Shown: one piece after another, positions 17,366-26,158 of the stretch
How the letters are laid out: every line of letters begins with the position of its first letter
Position numbering within the stretch: the first letter of the stretch is position 1
Origin: UBA6244 sp965140775
GTDB lineage: Bacteria; Bacteroidota; Bacteroidia; Bacteroidales; F082
Direction: 5' to 3'
Length of the DNA: 64,000 nt
Assembly (NCBI GenBank): GCA_965140775.1
Contig: OZ223471.1
Location: 3,596,001 to 3,660,000, forward strand
Made by a program: the position numbers and the translations under genes
Notes under the pieces: model-generated
Databases searched by the model: none
Told to the model about the DNA's origin: nothing
Seen by the model: the letters and a program-made list of their open reading frames with translations, nothing else

Positions 17366-18964
17366 CTATTGGCTTGTAATTACAATTTTGGTTGGTATCT
17401 GGTTCATTCTTGCCACATAAATGCCTGCAGGCAGATTGAGTCCAAGGTGGTAATCGCCACTATCGAGCCGGCAGTTGTACACCATGCGCCCTTGCAGGTT
17501 GTAAACAACAAGCTGTGTGTTGGGCGCACCTGCCACCACATGCAATGCATTGTTGCTATACCAGACTTCCGACTGAGGTTCACTCTCAATTTCACCCATA
17601 CCCACGGGTGAAAAGCGTATTTCAAAACGCAGAGGTGTATCCGTATCTTCGGATGTGAAATGGTATGCCCCATCACTCAGCTTATGTGTTTGTTTTGTAA
17701 TACGGTCGTAGAGGTAAACTTCCATACCCACCCCGTTTTCGGTCATTTCAATATAAAAATCAGAACTGCCGTTTTTCTGAAATCCCATGGGTATTACCGT
17801 GTTTTCCGACTGTTCGGGCAAGGTATTGAGGGCATAGTTTTCCTCTTGTGCCATGCTGTAAAACATTGGAGCATAACCGGCCAGGAAATAGCTGTCGAAG
17901 TGGCTATCATAGCCCGGTGTGGCTTCGCTGTTGAATCGGATAACGGAGGTTTGGGCTGTTTGGCCTTCGGGGTCGTTGGCACGCAACACAATGCCGTTAC
18001 TGTAAACAGATGTTTCTTTGTACCAGCCTGTGGCATCATGTACCTGCGCAGCTACAGGAATGGTGAGCGAGGCACCATCTGCACTTGCATGTACCATAAA
18101 GCCATTCATGGCGGGGATGATATCGTTGCCACTGCTAACCACTGTATAGCTGGCATCGGCTTCATTCCAAATCTGGCAGATATCGTCCACGTTGTTGAGG
18201 CTCCACGTGCCCAACCCCCACTGAATAGCGCAGGGAAAAGGGTTACCGATGAGGTTCCAACCGGAGAAACCGGAGGCCTCTGTTTTCGACAAGCCACTAA
18301 CCGTTACTGAGCTATAATTCAGACTGCCTTCAAAACTTTTGGTGGTGTTGGAGGCATATGCAGCAAGATATCCTTTACCAGTGACAAAAACCGGACTCGC
18401 CTCATTTGAAAAATAAGCCTCTCCGCTACCTCGATTGTAAACTGATGATAAATTCTTAATGTTTACCCACAAATTCAGTGGTTCGCTCCAACGATAGAAG
18501 TCGACCTGATCGCTAATTGTGCCACTAATGTCCACAAAACCTGGACTTATTTCCTGTCCACCTACCGGACTACTCACGAAATGCCAACCATGGTTTGAAC
18601 TCCAGGAGGCAAACTCCCTTTGCACCGTTGCGCTCACGCTGGCAGAAGACTGTTTCAGCGAAGCCGAGGCGGTGGTTGATGCATCCAACACCAACCCGTC
18701 GTTACCACTTAGGTTCGACAGCGTACCTGTTACTGAAAGAAAAGAAGTGGGAGTCAGGGTTAGCGAAGCATCGTCCATGATGGTCAGGTTCGCCATTTGG
18801 GCCAGGTTGGAGGCACTCAGGCTCGTCAGCGTAAAACCTCCATTGTCCACTACCCAGTAGCTGCCTGTCTCGCTAACAATATAGGCGCCATTGTTGAAAA
18901 TCCCCTGGGCAAAGGAGCTCATTCCCCACACCATAATCAGTAAGGTTGTTATTGATTTTTTCAT
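17366..18964 (-). CDS. Secreted protein with T9SS type A-like C-terminus, 532 aa
   Basis: Signal peptide to residue 19 (MSSFAQ). N-terminal beta-strand repeats (about 20-115) are followed by a module also found in the 1168-aa protein: NHGWHFVSSPVGGQEI, GWNLIGNPFPCAIQW, IPAMNGFMVHA, NGIVLRANDPEG. The last 75 residues (SEVWYSNNALHVVAG; LVVYNLQGRMVYNC; LNLPAGIYVARMNQIPTKIVI) are a T9SS type A sorting domain. Two-thirds of the protein therefore matches its larger paralogue without the long stalk. Part of a minus-strand cluster with six-base to fifty-base spacings. Confidence 0.88.
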   Translation of the reverse strand: MKKSITTLLIMVWGMSSFAQGIFNNGAYIVSETGSYWVVDNGGFTLTSLSASNLAQMANLTIMDDASLTLTPTSFLSVTGTLSNLSGNDGLVLDASTTASASLKQSSASVSATVQREFASWSSNHGWHFVSSPVGGQEISPGFVDISGTISDQVDFYRWSEPLNLWVNIKNLSSVYNRGSGEAYFSNEASPVFVTGKGYLAAYASNTTKSFEGSLNYSSVTVSGLSKTEASGFSGWNLIGNPFPCAIQWGLGTWSLNNVDDICQIWNEADASYTVVSSGNDIIPAMNGFMVHASADGASLTIPVAAQVHDATGWYKETSVYSNGIVLRANDPEGQTAQTSVIRFNSEATPGYDSHFDSYFLAGYAPMFYSMAQEENYALNTLPEQSENTVIPMGFQKNGSSDFYIEMTENGVGMEVYLYDRITKQTHKLSDGAYHFTSEDTDTPLRFEIRFSPVGMGEIESEPQSEVWYSNNALHVVAGAPNTQLVVYNLQGRMVYNCRLDSGDYHLGLNLPAGIYVARMNQIPTKIVITSQ

Positions 18965-18969
18965 GGTTT

Positions 18970-20091
18970 CTATTTTTTGTATTGAATTAATTTCTTTATT
19001 TCATCCAATTCCTTTTTCAGCGCGTCTATCTCGGTCTGCTGCTCCTGGATCACTTTAACCATTTCGGGAATAAGGAATTTTGTATCAATTGCCTGATAGA
19101 TTGGTTTTCCGTCTTTATCTACGGCGTCTTTCTCTCCGGTTACGCCATTGGCAAATCCTGCATCGGCCATCTCATGTGCCAAAAAACCTGAGATGACTGT
19201 TTTATTCGGGTCAGAAATATAGTTATACTCCACCGGTCGTAATGACATCAACCTTGATTTGGCTTGATCAATATCGATGTTGACAACATTTTCTTTTAAT
19301 CGGTAATCAGATGTTGTGTTGTAAACCACGGTCTCGCCAGGACCTCTTGCAATACTTCCAATAGCTGTTGTATACGCAGCGTTTGTAAATGTCATATAGT
19401 GTCCACCTTCAATATCATTATCCGGGGTCATTGTTATACCTCCTAATACACCATGTCCAAACCCGCCAATATGCAATCTTGCTTCCGGATTTGTCGTCCC
19501 GATGGCGACTTTGCCACTTGCATCTATTCTCATTCTTTCTGAGTATGTTGTTCCATCCCATTCTGCAAAGGTTAAGTAATCATGATAGGCAATATTTCCT
19601 TCGGTGGCACCTCCACTTCTGTTTGATCCAATATAAACTCCATAATTATAATCAGTAGATGGATTGATACCATGTGTATTAGATATGAATTGAGACCAGC
19701 CCGAACCACCAACAACTAATTTGTTTTGTGGCGAAGTCGTCCCGATACCAACATTATAGGTAGTAGAAATATCCTCTTCCAGATCAAAAGACCACAGGCC
19801 GGCATCTACTTTTACCCAGGAGGAACCACCGTAATAGTAATAACCTGGTGTAACATCATTGGTGTTACTGGTATTAAATATTAACAAACCAGCAACCGGA
19901 GATGAAATTGTTGATACATCCGTGGTTCCGGTGAGGTTAATTCTTGGAGGCAAAAAGCCTTTGGAGGTAGATTTCACATCCAGCATTGCTGAAGCATCAG
20001 GTGTTGAACCATCGGAGTTTATGCCCACGCTCTGGGCGAAAGTGCTTGCTGAGAAGAGCAAAACGGTTAATAGTAAAAATGTTCTTTTCAT
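18970..20091 (-). CDS. Tail-fibre-like protein with S74-type intramolecular chaperone, 373 aa (paralogue 2)
   Basis: Signal peptide (residues 1-19, STFAQ), then SVGINSDGSTPDASAMLDV, STSKGFLPPR and GLLIFNTSNT, the usual N-terminus of Bacteroidota fibre-like proteins. Repeats of YNVGIGTTSPQNKLVVGG type follow. From about residue 262, SDYRLKENVVNIDIDQAKSR starts the S74/intramolecular chaperone domain, with LRPVEYNY and SGFLAHEMADA. A C-terminal coiled coil (about 340-373) ends in KKELDEIKKLI. In phage fibres this domain trimerises the fibre and then self-cleaves; here that is inference. The stop lies six bases before the start of the 532-aa gene. Confidence 0.88.
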   Translation of the reverse strand: MKRTFLLLTVLLFSASTFAQSVGINSDGSTPDASAMLDVKSTSKGFLPPRINLTGTTDVSTISSPVAGLLIFNTSNTNDVTPGYYYYGGSSWVKVDAGLWSFDLEEDISTTYNVGIGTTSPQNKLVVGGSGWSQFISNTHGINPSTDYNYGVYIGSNRSGGATEGNIAYHDYLTFAEWDGTTYSERMRIDASGKVAIGTTNPEARLHIGGFGHGVLGGITMTPDNDIEGGHYMTFTNAAYTTAIGSIARGPGETVVYNTTSDYRLKENVVNIDIDQAKSRLMSLRPVEYNYISDPNKTVISGFLAHEMADAGFANGVTGEKDAVDKDGKPIYQAIDTKFLIPEMVKVIQEQQTEIDALKKELDEIKKLIQYKK

Positions 20092-20129
20092 CTGTTTAAT
20101 TTTTTAGTGAGTTATCGTTTTACATTGGT

Positions 20130-21395
20130 TTATTTATTGTCAGTTAATTGCTTGCCCAGCCTGAGTGATTTTTTCAGGTTTTCCACTTCGGCTTTGAGTT
20201 GGTTAAGTTCGGTGACTTTCCCGGTAAGCATGGCGTTTTGGGCTTTCAGGGCTTCAATTTCGGCTTGCTGCTCCTGGATGGCTTTGGTGAGCACCGGAAC
20301 CAGGTCGCTGTAGGCTATGCTTTTGGTTTGCATTTCATCACCGGCAGTGCTCACCACCTGGGGAACAACCAACTCCACCTCCTGGGCAATAAAACCCACA
20401 TGGTTGCGGTCGTCAAAGTTGATATCGGGAAATTCATCCTGTTTCCAGTTAAAGGTAACCGGGCGTAGTTGCATTACTTTTTCCAGACCATTATCAATTG
20501 AGATAACATCACTTTTGAAGCGTATATCAGAAGCTTGTGTAAGTGAGTTACAAAATACATTCCCATTCACGGATAGTCTATAGCTGCCCAGATTAGTGGT
20601 CCCGATGCCAACATTACCTCCTCCTACAACAAGATACACATCTCCACTATGATAGTGGTTCAGGTATATACCACCAAGTACTCCTTGTGCGTCAAGATGC
20701 AGATTACCATTCGATGACTGTATTCTTGCTTCGGTAAAGTCAGTGTCATTCCAGCCTCCAAGAAGGAGAGATCTTCCCAAACTGTTAGGACCCAAACGAA
20801 TGGCTGCGTTGTCACCCGAAGCAATTTCAAGTTTGTAGGATGGACTCGTTGTCCCGATGCCGACATTGCCGTCTTGTTTAACAACCATTCTGGTCTCGCT
20901 GTTTAGGTTGTCCCGAAATTCCAACCTGGCATTGGGTCTGTCATATCTGACAGTCATATCATTAGCTGTTCCATCTGTTCCAGTAAACACCAACCCAGCA
21001 TCTGTATCCGAGGCACTTACTATTTCTCCATTTTGTACAGTTAATTTGTAACCAGGTGTTGCTGTCCCGATGCCGACGTTGCCAGAATTGTAATAAATAG
21101 CCCCTTCGAGGTTTGAGCTCCACAAAGAAGAACTTGTTACCCAGGCAGAGCCATTGTAATGGTAATAACCTGTTTCGCCATCGGTTTGGTAAACTAAAAG
21201 TCCGGTTGCGGGAGAGGAAATCAGTCCTCGTTGTTCAGCCGTCATTCTTGGAGCCAGAAACCCTTTAGATGTGGATTTCACATCCAGCATGGCCGAAGGA
21301 TTGGGTGTGGAACCATCGGAGTTGATGCCGACGCTCTGGGCGAAAGTGGTTGCTGAAAACAACAGCATTAAAAAAATCAGAGTACATTTTTTCAT
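20130..21395 (-). CDS. Tail-fibre-like protein with S74-type intramolecular chaperone, 421 aa (paralogue 1)
   Basis: Signal peptide MKKCTLIFLMLLFSATTFAQ, then the same N-terminus as its neighbour (SVGINSDGSTPNPSAMLDV; STSKGFLAPRMTAEQR). Several GIGT(A/T)xPxYKL repeats occupy the middle. From about residue 287, SDIRFKSDVISIDNGLEKVM begins the S74-type chaperone domain, with LRPVTFNW and VGFIAQEVELVVPQV. A long heptad tail (about 355-415) should form a trimeric coiled coil. Start placed at ATG 21395 because the lysine-rich signal peptide begins there; ATG 21404 would add three residues. First gene of the minus-strand surface cluster. Confidence 0.88.
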   Translation of the reverse strand: MKKCTLIFLMLLFSATTFAQSVGINSDGSTPNPSAMLDVKSTSKGFLAPRMTAEQRGLISSPATGLLVYQTDGETGYYHYNGSAWVTSSSLWSSNLEGAIYYNSGNVGIGTATPGYKLTVQNGEIVSASDTDAGLVFTGTDGTANDMTVRYDRPNARLEFRDNLNSETRMVVKQDGNVGIGTTSPSYKLEIASGDNAAIRLGPNSLGRSLLLGGWNDTDFTEARIQSSNGNLHLDAQGVLGGIYLNHYHSGDVYLVVGGGNVGIGTTNLGSYRLSVNGNVFCNSLTQASDIRFKSDVISIDNGLEKVMQLRPVTFNWKQDEFPDINFDDRNHVGFIAQEVELVVPQVVSTAGDEMQTKSIAYSDLVPVLTKAIQEQQAEIEALKAQNAMLTGKVTELNQLKAEVENLKKSLRLGKQLTDNK

Positions 21396-21607
21396 GAGAT
21401 CCATTTTTGAATGTTAACCATTTTTGATTTCAAAGATTTTGATTTGTAATAAAACACACGCCGATAGCCGGAAATATGGCTACATGGTGCTACCTGATTG
21501 GTTTTAAAAGCAACAACAGTTATCATGGTGTGTGAGCCTAAAGATTTCCGGATACGGGGTAGTGTAAATTTCAAGCTTTTTTTCGTAAAGTTTATGCCTA
21601 GGCTTCG

Positions 21608-21615
21608 TATCTTTG
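21608..21615 (+). promoter_or_regulatory. -7 promoter element of the TPR/AraC regulator
   Basis: TATCTTTG matches TAnnTTTG exactly, 32 bp before the GTG start. No clear -33 TTG is seen. Confidence 0.6.
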
Positions 21616-21647
21616 CTATGATTGGTAAATCCTAACAACATTTTCTG

Positions 21648-23369
21648 GTGAGAAAGAACTTTATTAAACCTTTCGGGTTGTTCAAATGGTGTGCATCACT
21701 TGTTTTAATTTTTTTGTTATTAGCAGGTTATGGTCAAAATCAGGTGCTGGAAGCAGGTGACAACACCCGGGACGAAATTTTTGTTCATTACATAAACAAG
21801 TTGTATGATTCCATCAGCAGCATCCCCGATTTTGCCACGAAAAAGCGATTAAGCGACTCCGTTTTTGCCATTACATCACAAAAAAGTGAACTTGCTCACA
21901 TACAATCACTCCTTTTTCAGGTAATGAGATTGAATAATCCCCGTACAGATTACTTCGATCAGGCCTATCGTCTCGCCAGGAAACATCAGCGCATCGACGA
22001 TATGTGTTTGGTGGAATATAGCCGGGGGAAATACTACATTGCCCGCCGACAATTCGACTCAGCCATGGTGCATATCCTGAACTACCGCAACATGTCACCG
22101 CAACCCCATGGTGAAGGCAACAACAACATAGTCAACCTAATGGGCGACATATACTATCATGCAGGACTTTATGAACAGGCAAAGCAGATTTATTACGACC
22201 TGTACATGCAATATGAAAAAGAAGACAACTGGAATTTCTACCGCCCCTATGTCATGATGAACAACCTGGGGCAGATCGCCTTAAAAACAGGAAAACCCCA
22301 AGAAGCTAACCGTTGGTTTCGTCAATCGCTTCATCTGGCCGGGATGTATCTCCGAACGCCCTACCTCAACAACACCCTGGCTTATACCAAAATAAAATTA
22401 TCCGAAACAGCCATGGTCATGGACAGTTTGCCCGAGGCTGAAAAGTGGCTGGACGAAGTATTGGCGATTCCCAAAGAAAATATTCAGGAAGATGTTGCAC
22501 AGGAATTGACCTTCTGTCGTGCCAATTTGTTGTTCAAACAAGGAAGAATGGCAGAGGCCAAAGATATGGCAATGAAACTACTACCGGGTGATACGATCCA
22601 ATTCAGTGATTACCGATTTATTCCTGATATCTACAACCTATTGTCTGATATCAATCTGGCGCAAGGGGATTATTCCACGGCTTTGAAATACCACAAACAG
22701 GAAGACCTGATGGAAGACTCCCTCAAGGAAAGAGAGCATCTGGCACGCTCCATGATTATTTTGGCAGAAAAAGAACATCAGGAAACAAAAATCAATTTAC
22801 AAACCTACAAACTACGTTATCACCTGGTATTGGCAGTAGTAATTTCGATGATGGTCATTTTCATGATTTTTCTGTGGTTCTATCGCAAATTGTATCAATC
22901 TAAAATGGCATTGGTAAAAAGACAAATTGAAAAGAATCAGGAAAAGGCTATACTGGAGAAAGAAAACCAGGTAAAAACCGAATGGGACGAGGAATGGGAA
23001 ACTCAATACCGTATGATTGTTGAACTGCAACTGCTGATGAAAAACCAAAAACCTTACCTAGACCCGCACCTCAGCATTCAACAGCTTGCCGAATTAATGA
23101 ATACCAACCGCACTTATCTTTCCAAAGCCATCAACACGGTGTTGGAAACCAATTTTTCAAAATTCATCAACGAATACAGGATCAGTGAGGCTGTAAAACT
23201 GATTTCTGAGGAATTCGCCTCAAACCATACGGTGGAGGCTTTGGCGCAGCAATCCGGCTTTGCCAACCGCGCTGTTTTCAATTCGGCGTTTAAAAAACAA
23301 ACAGGGGTAACTCCCGGCTTTTTTATTGCCAACTATAAGCGGAAAGCTCTTGACCTATCAAGGTTATAA
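21648..23369 (+). CDS. TPR-sensor, single-membrane-span AraC-type transcriptional regulator, 573 aa
   Basis: Starts at GTG 21648; no upstream in-frame ATG exists. A signal/anchor segment (about residues 12-27) precedes a periplasmic TPR-like region (about 90-360; repeats such as GDIYYHAGLYEQAKQIYYDL and INLAQGDYSTALKYHKQ). One membrane helix follows at about 390-411 (LVLAVVISMMVIFMIFLWF), then a cytoplasmic coiled coil (about 412-445) and a C-terminal AraC HTH pair (LAELMNTNRTYLSKAIN; VEALAQQSGFANRAVFNSAF). This is a known Bacteroidota layout for membrane-bound regulators. It is divergent from the surface cluster and is its most plausible regulator (inference). Confidence 0.88.
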   Translation: MRKNFIKPFGLFKWCASLVLIFLLLAGYGQNQVLEAGDNTRDEIFVHYINKLYDSISSIPDFATKKRLSDSVFAITSQKSELAHIQSLLFQVMRLNNPRTDYFDQAYRLARKHQRIDDMCLVEYSRGKYYIARRQFDSAMVHILNYRNMSPQPHGEGNNNIVNLMGDIYYHAGLYEQAKQIYYDLYMQYEKEDNWNFYRPYVMMNNLGQIALKTGKPQEANRWFRQSLHLAGMYLRTPYLNNTLAYTKIKLSETAMVMDSLPEAEKWLDEVLAIPKENIQEDVAQELTFCRANLLFKQGRMAEAKDMAMKLLPGDTIQFSDYRFIPDIYNLLSDINLAQGDYSTALKYHKQEDLMEDSLKEREHLARSMIILAEKEHQETKINLQTYKLRYHLVLAVVISMMVIFMIFLWFYRKLYQSKMALVKRQIEKNQEKAILEKENQVKTEWDEEWETQYRMIVELQLLMKNQKPYLDPHLSIQQLAELMNTNRTYLSKAINTVLETNFSKFINEYRISEAVKLISEEFASNHTVEALAQQSGFANRAVFNSAFKKQTGVTPGFFIANYKRKALDLSRL

Positions 23370-23370
23370 A

Positions 23371-23397
23371 GCAAAAGCCCCACAATGGGGCTTTTGC
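23371..23397 (+). terminator. Terminator hairpin after the regulator
   Basis: GCAAAAGCCCCA and TGGGGCTTTTGC form a perfect 12-bp stem with a 3-nt loop directly after the stop codon. The stem itself supplies a TTTT tract. It lies between convergent genes. Confidence 0.8.
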
Positions 23398-23405
23398 CAT
23401 GTTTA

Positions 23406-23436
23406 AAACCTGAAAAGTTTTGAAAGCCTGCCAGGT
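23406..23436. repeat. Palindromic element 3 (degenerate)
   Basis: AACCTGAAAAGTTTTG followed by AAAGCCTGCCAGGTT: a mutated relative of the elements at 13118 and 13422. It lies just beyond the sdhB stop codon, again at a 3' end between convergent genes. Confidence 0.6.
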
Positions 23437-23443
23437 TATGTTA

Positions 23444-24184
23444 CTACGACAACTTCGCCACCAAAAACTCACGGTTCATGCGGGCGATGTTGGTAACGGA
23501 AATTTCCTTGGGACATTCGGCTTCGCAGGCATAGGTATTGGTGCAATTACCAAATCCCAGATCGTCCATTTTGGCCACCATTTTTTGTACGCGCTCCTTG
23601 GCTTCAATCTTACCTTGTGGCAACAAAGCAAACTGCGACACCTTGGCCGATACAAATAGCATGGCTGAAGCATTTTTACATGCGGCCACACAGGCACCGC
23701 AACCAATACAAGCGGCTGCATCCATGGCCAGGTCGGCATTTTCCTTGCGAATAGGAATGGCGTTGGCATCGGGAACACCGCCGGTATTCACACTCACAAA
23801 TCCTCCAGCCTGAATGATTTCATCGAAGGCGGTTCGGTCCACCATCAGGTCTTTGATTACAGGAAATGGTTTGGCACGCCAGGGTTCGATGGTAACGGTT
23901 TCGCCATCCTTAAACTTGCGCATGTGCAACTGGCAGGTGGTAATGGCCGAATCGGGTCCGTGTGGACGCCCGTTGATAAACAGACTGCACATGCCACAAA
24001 TGCCTTCACGACAATCGTGGTCGAAGGCTACGGGGTCTTCGCCTTTGGCAACAAGCTCCTCGTTCAGGATGTCCATCATTTCGAGGAAGGAAGCGTCTTT
24101 TGAAATATTTGTTACCTGATAGTCAACAAATTTACCATCAGCATGGGCGGAGGGTTGTCTCCATATTTTAAGTTTTAAATCCAT
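23444..24184 (-). CDS. sdhB: Succinate dehydrogenase/fumarate reductase iron-sulfur subunit
   Basis: A 246-aa subunit that passes electrons between the flavoprotein and the membrane quinone site. The 2Fe-2S ligands are in CREGICGMCSLFINGRPHG and a later Cys in ITTCQLH (about residues 58-83). The 4Fe-4S ligands are CIGCGACVAACKN (about 147-159). The third cluster is in NCTNTYACEAECPKEI (about 213-228). It is the last gene of the sdhCAB operon and lies 21 bp from sdhA. It converges with the TPR/AraC regulator. Confidence 0.96.
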   Translation of the reverse strand: MDLKLKIWRQPSAHADGKFVDYQVTNISKDASFLEMMDILNEELVAKGEDPVAFDHDCREGICGMCSLFINGRPHGPDSAITTCQLHMRKFKDGETVTIEPWRAKPFPVIKDLMVDRTAFDEIIQAGGFVSVNTGGVPDANAIPIRKENADLAMDAAACIGCGACVAACKNASAMLFVSAKVSQFALLPQGKIEAKERVQKMVAKMDDLGFGNCTNTYACEAECPKEISVTNIARMNREFLVAKLS

Positions 24185-24205
24185 TGTTCCGGTATTTTAT
24201 GTTAA

Positions 24206-26152
24206 TTAAGCAGTTTTATAATTACGCTGTTTTACCTCGATGTTTTCGTAAACCAAAGGTTCTTTATTCAGAATTGGTTCTTTGTCGTCTCCGGCAAATT
24301 CCCAGGCAGCAGCATACATATAATTTTTATCGTCGCGTTGGGCTTCTCCTTCAGGTGTTTGGTATTCTTCACGGAAGTGTCCCCCACTCGATTCGTTTCT
24401 GTTCAGCGCATCCTTGGCCATGAGTTCACCCAATTCCAGGAAGTCGGCAACACGCAATGCTTTCTCCAACTCCACATTCAGTCCGTCGTTGGTTCCGGGC
24501 ACTTTTACATGCTTCCAAAATTCTTCACGCAAGGCTTTGATGTCGGCAATGGCTTTTTCCAATCCGGCCTTATTGCGGGCCATGCCCACGTAATCCCACA
24601 TAATCAGCCCCAAACGCCGGTGAAACGAATCCACGGTATGGTCGCCCTTTACGGCCAGCAGTTTATCAATCCGCGATTGCACCTCTTTTTCGGCGGCATC
24701 AAATTCAGGCGTATCCGTTTTAAAATGAGGAACGGTAATTTGGTCGGCCAGGTAGTTCTGCATGGTATAGGGTAATACAAAGTAACCATCCGAAAGTCCT
24801 TGCATCAATGCAGAAGCACCCAATCGGTTGGCTCCGTGATCGCTGAAGTTGGCTTCACCTCCCACAAACAATCCCGGTACTGTACTCTGCAATTCGTAGT
24901 CCACCCACAGTCCGCCCATGGTATAATGGATGGCCGGGTAAATCATCATGGGTGTTTCGTAAGGATTTTCATCCACAATTTTTTCATACATCTGGAAGAG
25001 GTTGCCATAACGGGCTTCTATCACCTTTTTGCCCAGTCGGTCGATGGCCGATTTAAAATCGAGATACACGGCCAATCCGGTATTTCCCACACCATAGCCT
25101 GCATCGCAGCGCTCTTTGGCAGCGCGAGAAGCCACATCACGGGGCACCAGGTTGCCAAAAGCAGGATAACGACGTTCGAGATAATAATCGCGTTCGTCTT
25201 CAGGTATATCGGTGGGTTTCAATTGTCCCTTTTGAATTTTTTCGGCATCCTCCTTTTTCTTGGGCACCCATATGCGGCCATCGTTGCGCAAACTTTCACT
25301 CATCAGTGTGAGCTTTGATTGGTAATCGCCATGAACGGGAATACATGTAGGGTGAATTTGTACAAAACTGGGGTTGGCGAAAGCTGCTCCCCGTTTGTAA
25401 GCACGCCAGGCAGCACTTCCGTTGGAGGTCATAGCATTGGTACTCAGGAAGAAAACATTTCCATAACCACCTGTGGCCAGCAACACGGCATGGGCGGCGT
25501 GACGTTCCAACTTACCTGTAACAAGGTTTCTCACGATCACCCCACGGGCGCGTCCATCTATTTTCACCACATCCAGCATTTCGCGTCGGGTGTACATTTT
25601 TACGGCACCTTTACCTATTTGTTTGCTCAAGGCACTGTAAGCACCCAATAGCAATTGTTGTCCGGTTTGACCACGTGCGTAAAACGTTCTGGAAACCAAG
25701 GCTCCACCAAAGGAACGGTTGTCGAGCAAACCACCATATTCCCGGGCAAAGGGTACGCCCTGCGCCACACATTGGTCGATGATGTTGTTACTTACCTCGG
25801 CCAACCGATACACGTTGGCTTCGCGGGCACGATAGTCGCCACCCTTGATGGTATCGTAAAATAAACGGTAGATGCTGTCGCCATCGTTGGGATAATTTTT
25901 GGCAGCATTGATTCCGCCCTGAGCGGCAATACTGTGCGCCCGACGGGGACTGTCCTGAATACAAAAAACACTTACGTTGAAACCAAGCTCCGAGAGGCTC
26001 GCAGCAGCAGCTCCTCCGGCCAAACCGGTACCTATAACTATGATATCTACTTTTCGTTTGTTGGCAGGATTAACAAGGTTTTGATGTGCTTTATAGTTGG
26101 TCCATTTCTCAGCCAAAGGGCCGGCAGGAATCTTAGAATCTAACTTTGTCAT
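24206..26152 (-). CDS. sdhA: Succinate dehydrogenase/fumarate reductase flavoprotein subunit
   Basis: A 648-aa catalytic subunit interconverting succinate and fumarate. The FAD-binding Rossmann motif is VIGTGLAGGAAAASLSELG (about residues 36-54). The covalent-flavin region is RRAHSIAAQGGINAA, where His carries FAD. Substrate and active-site segments include VQIHPTCIPVHG and YTMGGLWVDYELQ. The length and the long C-terminal helical domain fit the Bacteroidota/epsilon-proteobacterial-type three-subunit enzyme. It overlaps neither neighbour and lies six bases from sdhC. Confidence 0.96.
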   Translation of the reverse strand: MTKLDSKIPAGPLAEKWTNYKAHQNLVNPANKRKVDIIVIGTGLAGGAAAASLSELGFNVSVFCIQDSPRRAHSIAAQGGINAAKNYPNDGDSIYRLFYDTIKGGDYRAREANVYRLAEVSNNIIDQCVAQGVPFAREYGGLLDNRSFGGALVSRTFYARGQTGQQLLLGAYSALSKQIGKGAVKMYTRREMLDVVKIDGRARGVIVRNLVTGKLERHAAHAVLLATGGYGNVFFLSTNAMTSNGSAAWRAYKRGAAFANPSFVQIHPTCIPVHGDYQSKLTLMSESLRNDGRIWVPKKKEDAEKIQKGQLKPTDIPEDERDYYLERRYPAFGNLVPRDVASRAAKERCDAGYGVGNTGLAVYLDFKSAIDRLGKKVIEARYGNLFQMYEKIVDENPYETPMMIYPAIHYTMGGLWVDYELQSTVPGLFVGGEANFSDHGANRLGASALMQGLSDGYFVLPYTMQNYLADQITVPHFKTDTPEFDAAEKEVQSRIDKLLAVKGDHTVDSFHRRLGLIMWDYVGMARNKAGLEKAIADIKALREEFWKHVKVPGTNDGLNVELEKALRVADFLELGELMAKDALNRNESSGGHFREEYQTPEGEAQRDDKNYMYAAAWEFAGDDKEPILNKEPLVYENIEVKQRNYKTA

Positions 26153-26158
26153 AATATC

